Below are positions 44,422-54,300 of a DNA stretch of 64,000 nucleotides, in pieces. Origin of the DNA: Biomphalaria glabrata (Eukaryota; Mollusca; Gastropoda; Planorbidae); assembly GCF_947242115.1 (NCBI RefSeq), contig NC_074726.1:4792451-4856450 (forward strand), given 5' to 3'. The notes below the pieces were generated by a model that saw nothing but the letters and a program-made list of their open reading frames with translations, was not told where the DNA came from and made no database searches. The position numbers were made by a program, and so were the translations under genes. Each line of letters opens with the position of its first letter. The first letter of the stretch is position 1.

Positions 44422-46545
44422 TTTTTTGGTGTCAGAAGTGGGATCTGTGCTTAAGTAATCAGACACACATTGTTTTCTTAGGGATCAGTTTGTTGTTAGG
44501 TTTTTTTGAGGTTTTTGTTAGGTTGATTTAGGTTTTGGTTAGGCTGTGTTAGTGCATTGTTAGGATTGCATAGGTTGATATTAGTTTTAGGTTTTGATAG
44601 CAGTAGGAATCAGTGTTGGAGAATTTTTTTGTTGTTAGTTGTTAGGATATGGATCATATGGATAGTTTAGTTTGTTGTTTGAGTTTTGTTTTATGCAGTG
44701 GTATTCGTAATGGTCAGTAGTGAGTTGGTTTTAATGTTACTTGGAGATGTAGTTCTAGGAAGTTGTTGTAGTGCGTTGTGAGGTAGTTAGTATTGTTGTT
44801 ATGGGTTAGGGTTAGAGTTGAAGTGTTAGGTTAGGGTGGCAGAATGGCAGCAGCGGCAGGAAGGATGCAGCGGTCCCAGGCTGAAGTTGAGGGGCCTTGG
44901 AATGGCATGATCCGAGGACAAGTCTGCAGCTCTCCCATGCCTTCGGAGAGATGTCAGCCCAATGTTAACGGATGGCGAGATGGCAGTTGAAGTCTGGACT
45001 GATGGGTCATCGCCAAACTTTGTTATTGAATGTGTTAAGCGATACTACCAAAACTTAGACAGCTCCAGCACGGGTTTTTTTGCAAGTAGCCATGTACTGG
45101 ACTGACAGAGGTGCCCCACTTCCACCTCTGTGTTATAAACAACTGGGCCAGTTTGTCCAATTAGGACGACTGTCCGCCCAGTTGCAACGTATGGTTTAAT
45201 GGCCCTCACATCTTGAGGTCGCCACTGAAGAAAGCCTTCCACGTCATCTTTCTGTAAACCACATGGATTTCACTCCTCACTTACTGGGTGTCCTGTGTTA
45301 GCCGCTGGTCATCTCTACTGGACAGCGGTGGTGGACCGGCCAGAGATGTAGAAGTCGTCAAGAGCAGAGCAAACCTGTCGTGTCTTTTTCCCTTTTATTA
45401 AATGTTTTTTATATGTTCTTATCACACTGTTCATTGTGTGGCTCCTTTTATACTTTGACTTGTTTTAATGTATTTATGCATATTATTTTTAATTTGTATT
45501 TATGCTTTTATGTATTTCGAATAATGATTAATTTTTTTGAGTATGTTCCATGGGTGTTTGCATGTGTTGCAACCCAATAAGTTTTTTGTAAGTCTTTATT
45601 GGGCTCTCAAAAGCCAATATTGTGCTTGAATGTTGTAGTTGCTGTAGTAATATGCTGTATGTACGATTTTTCTAGTCGTGTAATTTTCTATGTTGCCGTC
45701 AAGGTACTCGTTATGTTATTTGTCTTGGAGGCCATGACGTAGATAAATGTAATACATTTTACACAGTATTTTGTTGTTGCCTTTGGAAGGCAATGTAATG
45801 TTTTTTAGTAGTTTGACTTTTTTTGAAGTACTTAAGGTACTCATTAATGTCATGTTAGGTTGAATTGTCTGACAGTGGTACTTTTATTTTGTATTTTTCT
45901 ATGTCTCATCACCACTGTTGGATGCCCTGTGTTTTGGTTATAGCACTGTAACTTCAGGTTGTGTTATGACACTTTGAGTGTACCATTTTTTAATGTTTTG
46001 GTCTTTGTGACCATTGTGAGCCTTCAGTGGCTGGCCATAAGTCTGTGTGACTATGGGCCTGTTGAAGCCTTGGTGGCTTTGTATAAGTCTGTGTGACTAT
46101 GGGCCATAAGTCTGTGTGACTATGGACCTGTTCGAAGCCTTGGTGGCTTTGTATAAGTCTGTGTGACTTTGTTTTAGCCTGTGTGGCTAAGGAACTGAGT
46201 CAAGCCTCATAGAGTTCCTGTTGGTCTGTGTGACTAAGTTTATCATGTTTGGCTAGGGCGTCATTTGCTCTAACCATGTAGTTTTCGTTAATTACTTTTT
46301 TTGTCGTTCCATTTTTTTAAAGATGTCATGCACTATATTTTGTATTACCTGTATTTTTATTGTTTTCTGTTGAAAGCTTTGCCACTTGTGAAGCCATTTA
46401 GTACTGAGAGCTATGGTTATAGTTCTCCGTTCTCTTGTATGAATTCATTTTTATTTTATTTCTGCTGTATATATTTTGACTTTTTATCTCTGTATTTTGT
46501 GTATTTTTATTTTGCGGGGACGCAAAAGTTTTGAGCGGGGGTGAA

Positions 46546-47342
46546 TGTGAGCTGGCGATCCTAGATTTAATTTTTATCTATTTTTATCTGTATTTTAAGT
46601 TTAACTATCTAGGCTAGTGCTGAGTGCGTGCATGGTTCCCGCCAGCTCTTTTACTTTAGAAGTTAGTTTGTACGAGTCATGACCTGGCTCTATAAATAGA
46701 ACAGGTGCGGTCAGTTCTTTCTTTTTTTCCGGTGTTGACCGTCGGTCAGTGCAACCATGTAGAAGAAATAAGTATTTAATTGTTGCGCTTGTATTCAGCT
46801 GGGACCGCCTGCTATAATTTCTGCTGTCGTTAAGTCTGCTGTTGTTAGTCTACTGCCTGTAGGCTGTTGTTAGTCTACTGCCATTAGTCTGCCATCGCCT
46901 CATTGTACCTTTTTGTTATATTTTAAGCTTAGGTCTAGGGTAGTAATTGTAGTTAGATAGTTGGTTTGGTTAGTCTGTTAGTGTTTGTAGATTTAGAGGG
47001 TTTTAGTTAGTTGCTGAGTTCAGTTGTAGTGTTAGTGTAGCTCTATATGTTATATTTTATTATTGATTTATTTGTGTATGTAAATAAAGTTTCTTTTTGT
47101 TTTATTTATCCTAAAGTAAAAGTTTCGTTATTGCTTTCTTTTAGTTAGCTAGATTAGTTTAGTTTAGTGCAATTGTGCTGTCTGGTTGCTTAGGCGACTC
47201 TAGCCCCTTGGTCGCAGACCGAGGTGCACAGATTGGGCCCACCCAGTAGAGCTACCACCTGCCTACTGTTACAAATGAATTTAATGTTGAGCAGCAGAAG
47301 AGAATAGGCCACCACAACTCGCGCCTGCCTGACCTGCTCACA
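46546..47342 (+). repeat. 3' LTR
   Basis: Same 797 bases as the 5' LTR, with TGTGAGC and GCTCACA ends, followed by the CACG target duplication. Confidence 0.93.
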
Positions 47343-47407
47343 CACGAATAAAAAAAAGACCGATTCGTTAATTAAGTATTGGTAATTAGCCTGGTGACTG
47401 TATTTTG

Positions 47408-47605
47408 AATTTCAGGATTTTTAGGGCGCCCCTGAGTCCACCTAACTCTAATGAGCACCTGACTTTAGTTGGGGGAAGTAAAAAGACGGTTGGTCATTGT
47501 GCTGGCCACATAACACCCTGCTCGTGAACCTTTGGCCATAGAAACTTTAACATTATCCGTCCCATAGATCACAAGGTCTGAAAGGGGAAATTTGCGTTCA
47601 AAATT
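47408..47605 (+). mobile_element. SINE family 1, head-less copy
   Basis: Body and tail only: CCCCTGAGTCCACC, then GACGGTTGGTCATTGTGCTGG and CACAAGGTCTGAAAGGGG, as in the full copy at 63297. Confidence 0.7.
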
Positions 47606-47744
47606 CCAGTGCCTAAATTTTCTAGAGTTGAATGTGACACTGACAATACCGTTATGAGCTGCTGTGAACAGCTCTGGACGGTGACCTAGCCATCCATGAA
47701 ATAGAATTAGATCACATTAATTATTCCTTATACATAGATCTTAC

Positions 47745-48342
47745 ATTAATTAGTAGGCATTGCATAGATGTTGCTTAAATTAGTAGGCATTACATAGATG
47801 TTGCTTAAATTAGGAGGCATTACATAGATGTTGCTTAAATCAGTAGGCATTACATAGATGTTGCTTTAATCAGTAGGCATTACATAGATGTTGCTTAAAT
47901 TAGTAGGCATTACATAAATGTTGTTTAAATTAATAGGCATTACATAGATGTTGTTTAAATTAGTAGGCATTACATAGATGTTGTTTAAATTGGTAGACAT
48001 TACATAGATGTTGCTTAAATTAGTAGGCATTACATAGATGTTGTTTAAATTGGTAGGCATTACATAAATGTTGTTTAAATTGGTAGGCATTACATAGATG
48101 TTGTTTAAATTAGTAGGCATTACATAGATGTTGTTTAAATTAGTAGGCATTACATAGATGTTGTTTAAATTGGTAGACATTACATAGATGTTGTTTAAAT
48201 TGGTAGACATTACATAGATGTTGTTTAAATTGGTAGACATTACATAGATGTTGTTTAAATTGGTAGACATTACATAAATGTTGTTTAAATTGGTAGACAT
48301 TACATAAATGTTGTTTAAATTGGTAGGCATTACATAAATGTT
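47745..48342. repeat. 30-bp minisatellite, about 20 units
   Basis: The unit TAGGCATTACATAGATGTTG plus TTTAAATTAG repeats every 30 bases. The length keeps a minus-strand frame open (decapeptide MPTNLNNIYV). It is a repeat artefact with no gene signals. Related units resume at about 48655-48745 beyond an inserted LINE end. Confidence 0.93.
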
Positions 48343-48640
48343 ATCTTATATAATACAGACGTTACTTCAAAGAAGAAGAGTATTACTTCCTTCGCGTCAT
48401 GCATCTAGTCATGCATATTTACCAATGACTTAAACTCTTCCAAGTCACTGGTTTTCCTGGCTAGCTCAGGCAACCCATTCCATGCTCTAATAGCACTAGA
48501 GAAAAAAGAGTATTTGTACAAATTTGTCCTAGCATATGGTATGAGGAATGTGCCTTTATCTTTGTGTCTTTCAGAGTATTTAATACGATTTTGTTTTTGT
48601 ATTTGAAGATTATAGTTCAGTGTTTTATGTTGCTTATGGT
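48341..48640 (-). mobile_element. CR1/L2-like LINE 3' end, copy e, inside the minisatellite
   Basis: Inverse of 3881. Begins TCTTATATAATACAGACG and carries CAACCCATTCCATGCTC and CCTAGCATATGG. 30-bp units stand on both sides. Confidence 0.75.
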
Positions 48641-48749
48641 ATGTTTATGTCGTTTGATGTTGCTTAAATTGGTAGGCATTACATAGATGTTGCTTATATC
48701 GGTAGGCAATATCTGAATGTTGTCTTAATTAATAGGCATAACATATGTT

Positions 48750-49155
48750 TTGCTTAAGAAGATAGGCGATGCATAAATCTAATTTAGATTATTAGGCGAA
48801 ACAATGTTTCATAACATAAACCTTAATAAAAATGATTAGTTTACTATACATGTAATATTCTTACGATACATCCTATTAACACCATAAGTCTTAACACTCT
48901 AAGCACACCTCTTCAGTAAAATACATTCGTGTGTGTAATATATCAGATAAGATAACATATATAAGATAATTTAAAGATAAGATATATAAGATAAGATATA
49001 TAAGACAAAATGAGATACGATGATCTTGGTTTTCCAATTTCAAACTTCAAAGAGAAACTAAAATTTTATGCATTTTAACTCTGCAATTAAGTAATTTTTA
49101 GAATAACATCTACCAGTGGTGTGGTGTGAGATGAACTTTTTCTTTTTCTAGTTAA
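48750..49155. other. AT-rich spacer with GATA runs
   Basis: AAGATATATAAGATAAG repeats near 48950-49010, possibly a LINE tail. No gene. Confidence 0.4.
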
Positions 49156-49157
49156 AA

Positions 49158-49640
49158 GTTGATTAAAGCTCGTGCTGTGTGGTATACGCTCTGGACTGTC
49201 GTTCTGAGGTCTCGAAGGTCTCAGGTTGGAACCCTGCCCGCTGACATCTCCCGTCGTCCTGCAGGAGATTTGGGCTAGGATGTAATTACCTTCAGAATCT
49301 GACTTAGACTTAGGTCTTCCCGCGCCGTTCGGCGCATTGGGCGTCAAGCTGTCTCCATAATGATCTGTCACTGGCAATGTCTGAAGCCTCCTGCCACCTG
49401 TTGTCCACTGTTCTGAGGTCCTCCATGAAGGTGTGTCGCCAGGTAATACGAGGACGTCCCTGTTTGCGCTTTCCTCGTTTTGGCTTCCATGTTATCGCAA
49501 CTCTTGGTGTGCGTAATTCATTTTGACGTTGAACATGTCCCGCAAACCTCATGCGACGAACAGTCACAACCTCACTAAGTGTTCGACTCCTAGTCGAAGG
49601 AACATTCAAAACATGTAAAACACTTTTACAAAACATGTAT
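49158..49640 (+). mobile_element. SINE family 3 interrupted by a LINE
   Basis: The head and body (CGTGCTGTGTGGTATACGC, then GGTTGGAACCCTGCCCGC) run to about 49303. The tail (GAAGGAACATTCAAAACATG) resumes at about 49594. The piece between is LINE sequence in the other orientation. Confidence 0.65.
49305..49592 (-). mobile_element. LINE C-terminal fragment nested in a SINE
   Basis: The minus strand reads TLSEVVTVRRMRFAGHVQRQ, then KRKQGRPRITWRHTFMEDLR and SDRSLWRQLDAQCAERRGKT. This is a common C-terminus of a non-LTR family, continuous and little decayed over about 85 codons. It ends in an AAGTCTAAGTC tail at 49305-49315. Confidence 0.8.
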
Positions 49641-49659
49641 CAAACTGTGTGAGAATCAA

Positions 49660-49800
49660 GATATCTGTCTGGTCGTGTTATATGCCCTATCTGCTATCGT
49701 CATGATGCTCCCCGGTTTGAACCCTGACTAATCCTCTCAGGTCCTGCTGCAGGCTTAGGATAGGAAGGAATAATCTTCCTATCCTAATTTTGAGTTTCCA
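49660..49800 (+). mobile_element. SINE family 3, second adjacent copy
   Basis: The head has CTGGTCGTGTTATATGCCC and CCGGTTTGAACCCTGA. The body is shortened, ending near AATCTTCCTATCC. Confidence 0.5.
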
Positions 49801-49973
49801 TTTTGTAATCTCTTCTAAATTTGACTCTTGATGTCTTTCTACAGCTTTCTTGTTTTTTTGTTCGCACTGTGTATCGGAAGTATATAGCTTATCATCTGGA
49901 CACGTAGATCTATGTTTAAAAATATAGTGTAGTGCTTCTATAAAGTCTGAAACATCTACTTTAACTTTGTAAC

Positions 49974-50574
49974 CATAGACATAAATAAATATAGACTGGC
50001 CGATTAAAGAGTTTTATGATACGAAAATTTGTGACTTGCAATTTTGAGTACTTTATTACACAGCATTTATGAGCAGTATAAAAGTTAAGTATTCATATCT
50101 ATTTCAGCCATAACCTATATAAGTATTACAATATTTTCACTAGTGTTTTGTCATAGACATAAATAAATATAGACTGGCCAATTAAAGAGTTTTATGAAAC
50201 GAAAATTTGTGACTTGCAATTTTTTGTACTTTATTATAAAGCATTTATGAGCAGTATAAAAGTGCTTTTTTAACTTTGATACACACCTATAGCCTATATA
50301 TTGTATATAAGGAGGCAGTGTAGATTTGTTTAATCTCTAAGAATGAAGATCATGTAACATTTCATGATTCGGAAATCCGAATACAATAGATATACATGGT
50401 TTCAAGTTACATGAAGTAACTTGCTTTTTCCAGTCTATATTTATTTATGTCTATGTGTTTTGTTTAATCTCTAAGAATGAAGATCATGCAATTTTTCATA
50501 ATTCGGAAATCCAAATACAATAGATATACATGTTTTCAAGTTACATGAAGTTACTTCCTTCGGCCAGTCTATAT
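49974..50574. mobile_element. Outer MITE (CATAGACATAAATAAATATA family), split
   Basis: The left part, 49974-50151, starts CATAGACATAAATAAATATA. The right part, 50464-50574, ends CGGCCAGTCTATAT, where its terminal repeat is shortened. A second copy of the same family is inserted between them. TTGTAA on both flanks may be the remnant of its target duplication. Confidence 0.8.
50152..50455. mobile_element. Inner MITE of the same family, 8-bp target duplication
   Basis: 304 bases with inverse ends CATAGACATAAATAAATATA and TATATTTATTTATGTCTATG. TGTTTTGT stands at 50144-50151 and 50456-50463. An 8-bp duplication with CA ends points to a hAT- or P-like group; I cannot choose. The body matches the split copy around it. 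Confidence 0.9.
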
Positions 50575-51160
50575 GGTTGTAAATTAATTTCAAGCATAGA
50601 GTTACAGTCCTTTTGAAGACGCAAATTTTGATGTCATTGCACTTCCCCTAATTTGATTGCTACTTCCTTATTTTGCAATAATAGTTTCCGGTTAGCTGTA
50701 TCTATCTAGGCATAATAAAAAACAAACGAAAATGAAACGAAAATGATATTTATTACAACCAGTATAAGGCCTGGATATTAGCTCATTTAGGTGACGGGCT
50801 ACAACTGATCACAATATCGATACTGTATATGTTAGAATACTTTTGCGTAAGTAAGAATCCTCAGTCTAGATCTAGAACTATCACTATGTCTTAGTCTAGT
50901 CTATAATGACTATGTGACTATAGTATAGTATATCTAATGATCCAATGTAGATCTTTTTAATTTATACGTTTTAAATGTTCCTACTGCCCTTATATATTTA
51001 CCACTAGCACTTTCAGAAGTTAGTCATTTAGAGTTTCTTATTTTCTGCGCGCTCATTATGGGGTGGTGATTAGATTTATTTTGATTTAATCCATTGAACT
51101 CCACTGGGAGTTTTTTTTTTAGTTAGTTTAATAGTTGTGAATCTTCTAAAACATTGATAG
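50575..51160. other. Intergenic, upstream of the tail-anchor gene
   Basis: AT-rich with some CTAGATCTAGA near 50870. The promoter of the next gene may lie here, but no motif is convincing. Confidence 0.35.
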
Positions 51161-51164
51161 AACT

Positions 51165-51290
51165 CCTCCCAAACGGCCATTGCCAAAACCTAGATTTCCA
51201 AAACAGCTATCGCCAAAACGGCCAACGCTGAAAAGACCATCATCAAAACGGCCATCCATTAAACTGCCATCGCCAAAGCGTCGCGTACCT
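51165..51290. repeat. CCAAAACGGCCATCG short repeats
   Basis: About eight degenerate units of 14-15 bases (AAAACGGCCATCGCC) ending some 100 bases before the first coding exon of the next gene. Confidence 0.7.
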
Positions 51291-51389
51291 AATCCATTAG
51301 TTTAATGTAGTTAATTATTTACAGTATTCTTGAATCCTTTGGATACAAGAAATTCATAGTTAAATATTTAATACATTTCCATTATAGCC

Positions 51390-54300
51390 ATGAATTCTCG
51401 CCCAGAAAGAACTCTCAATTCCCAGTCGCCCGTACCACCACCACCAGTGCCCCGCTCCACGGCCCCGTCCCCCTCACGAAATGTCCCGGAGAGAAAGACA
51501 GAATCCACGCCTTCCTTCACCCAGAGACGACGGATGGAGAGAGGGAACGACGAGCAGCGATGGAAGAGGACTGACCTTCACCTTATACACTATATGACAA
51601 AGTTGAAGGACGAATATATCCAGGTGATCATTGAAAAAAATTTACGCTATAATACATGATGCCGTTAATGGAATAACCGAAATGGTGTCGGATAGTTTTG
51701 TTTTTACTATTTATGAGACCTTTCTGAAAACACACACGCACAACACACACACACCCACACACACTTGGGGGTTTAACTTCTTGTCTATTTGAATCGATTA
51801 CAAGCATAGGCGGAGTAATAAGAGCGCAGATGAAGATTGCGAATTAAAAAAGAAAATGACTTTTGTATAGCATGCTCAGTTCGCCCTGGTGCAATGACGT
51901 CACTAGGCTTGGTGTCACCCAATGCGGACCACACACCCCCAGCGACGCCACTGCTCTAGTATAATCTCTTTTGTGGACCTGTTGGGGTGGGGGGAGAGAG
52001 AATCTGGGAGAAGGTTGACGTGCTGCCTTTAGGTGCTCAGCAAACATAACACAGTTAAAATTCGGATTCGAGCTCAAGCCCCATTGATAGGTAGCCGAGC
52101 GGTTTATACTACTCAGCCGCACCTCGTACTATCCATTGTCGTCTACACGTCAAGCCTTAGCAGACGAACTCTAGAGCTGATATGCAGCCAGGCAGACGAA
52201 TCAAATGCTCCATAAATTTCCCCCGAGCTTCCTAAAGAAAACTAACACTGTGACATTGTTAGAGTGATAGTTCGAAGGATCTAGGACGAACGCTTTAGTG
52301 TAATGCCGTTCACTTCCAATCTGTTTTCTTTCATCCTTAGAGTCTTCGCTTAATCACGTTTCTCTAAAATTTCTTCTTCCTCCGCCCAAAAATAAAGTTC
52401 CTTTTACGTAGGTCTTTATAAGGCTATCTTGATACTAGGTCAAACAACCTATAATATATATATACAAGATATTTTAAAAAAGATAACTTGTATGCTTGCG
52501 AGTCTTGCTCGAGTGCAATATTCGAAAGGAATATATCTTAGCCACGAAAACAAAATGCTTTATAAGAGTACTTGGTATTATCTTCAAAGACCTCCTCACC
52601 ACGAAACAGGATCACAGTTGCGATTGGGCTCCACGATAACCTGCCGCCCACAGTCAAAAACGCAAATTAAAACTGTATTACGATGTCCTCAAGGCTTGCA
52701 AAGACAGTCCTACAGGGAAAAATACCAGGGAAAAGAAGGAGATGCAGAGAAAGAAATAAGAAGAAAACAAAAGCAAAATATTTTTTATAAAAAAAAAAAT
52801 AATTATCTAATTTGAAGAACTCCGCACTTAAAACTATATCTATCAGTAATGTACAAGCTATTTCCTTTATACAATATCAGACAAAATAATTAATTACCAA
52901 TAATTAATTGACTAATTGGGTAATTTATTTATTGATTCGTGTTTTGTTAGGTATAATAAATAAATGTTTAAAGTTTCAACTTGATCGGAGGATGCGTGAG
53001 GAAGAAACAGCGTTAACAATTAAGGGGACTAAACCCAGCAAATTAGGCCATATCTGAGAATACTGAAAGATTAATTTCCCTTGTTGGTATAAAACAAAAT
53101 AATAATCCGAGAATGGGTGTCGGAGAAATAACGTGTATAAACTTTTTACCAGTCAGACGGACAGACCAACAGAGTGTGTTGACATAAGCTTAGAGTTCCC
53201 CTTTCAAACCTTGCGATCTATAAAGCAGATGATGTAAAGTTCATCTGTTTCAGTGGCCCACGGTTTTACGAGGGTGTCATGTGGCCAGCACAACAACCAA
53301 CTGCCTTTACTTTTCCCCAACTAATGTTAGGTACCCATTTGAGCTGGGTGGGCTCAGAAGCGCTCTAAATCCCGGAATTAAAAATTCCTTCACCAGGATT
53401 CTAACCCGGGACGTCGGTACAGAAGCCAAACGCTTTACCGCTCAGCCACCGCGCCTCCGATATAAGCATTATAATTAATAAATGGACGGACCTGTCATCG
53501 AAAGAGATTCTAGTCGAGGCAAAGGAGAGAGAGGAATGGAAAAAGGTGGTTGACAGATCACCAACTGTCCAACAGACTAAGGCAGGGGTTCTCAACCTGT
53601 AGGTCGCGACCCCCTTGGGGGTCGATTGGCGATTTGCCAGGGGTCGCCTAAGACCATAGAAAAAAATGATTTTTTTGTGTGTCTATTCTTCTATTGCTGT
53701 GTGTGTGTGGGTAGGGGGGGTCGCAGCAGAGTGGGGGATTGTAAAAAGGGGTCGCCGAGCTTAAAAGGTTGAGAACCGCTGGAATAAAGGATAGTGGAAT
53801 GGGAACTTAAAGTAAATTGAAAAATACATTTAAAACAATGATAGTTCGTGTGATACCTTTGTTACGCGCTCATTTCAGTGATGGCTGGGTGCAAATTAAC
53901 ATACTTAATTTTCTGTTGTAGAGACAAACTGACCACGACGAGCAAACGAGGAAACTGACCACTTCCGACCTGGACGAATTAGTGCAAGATGACATTGTCA
54001 TGGACAAACAAACGGTAAGCCGCGAGCCTCATGTTCACCTTTAACTAAATTGGGCATAAATGGCCTAGGGCGAGATCTAGCGTTATAGCAGGCCTCTATA
54101 CTGGCCTTCGACGTCCTAATCTGTGGGTAATGAAGATCAGGAGCTCATTTCTACGACGTAAAGATCTGTGACGTAGCAACGAGCTATTTGTCTGGACTTC
54201 CAAACAGGTTGCGACGTTGAAGGCCAGTGTTCAGGCTCGTCTTGATTGACGGAGGGTTACAACGGAGGTAGAAAGATTCCTTTAACTCTTTCTCTCCGTA

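Larger units (their letters stand above)
43625..47342 (+). mobile_element. Young non-autonomous LTR retrotransposon
   Basis: Two direct repeats of 797 bases (43625-44421 and 46546-47342) look identical by eye. Each starts TGTGAGC and ends GCTCACA. CACG flanks both sides (43621-43624 and 47343-47346). After the left LTR, TGGTGTCAGAAGTGGGA (44427-44443) fits a primer-binding site for a leucine tRNA. Before the right LTR a purine-rich GAGCGGGGGTGAA is a plausible polypurine tract. The 2.1-kb interior shows no recognisable gag or pol, so it would depend on a relative's proteins. Family by primer and layout: probably Gypsy-like, not proven. Matching LTRs mean a recent insertion. Confidence 0.93.

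Noticed and set aside
47866-48330. 154-codon minus-strand frame with decapeptide repeats
   Set aside because: A product of the 30-bp minisatellite; no start context, splice site or non-repeat part.
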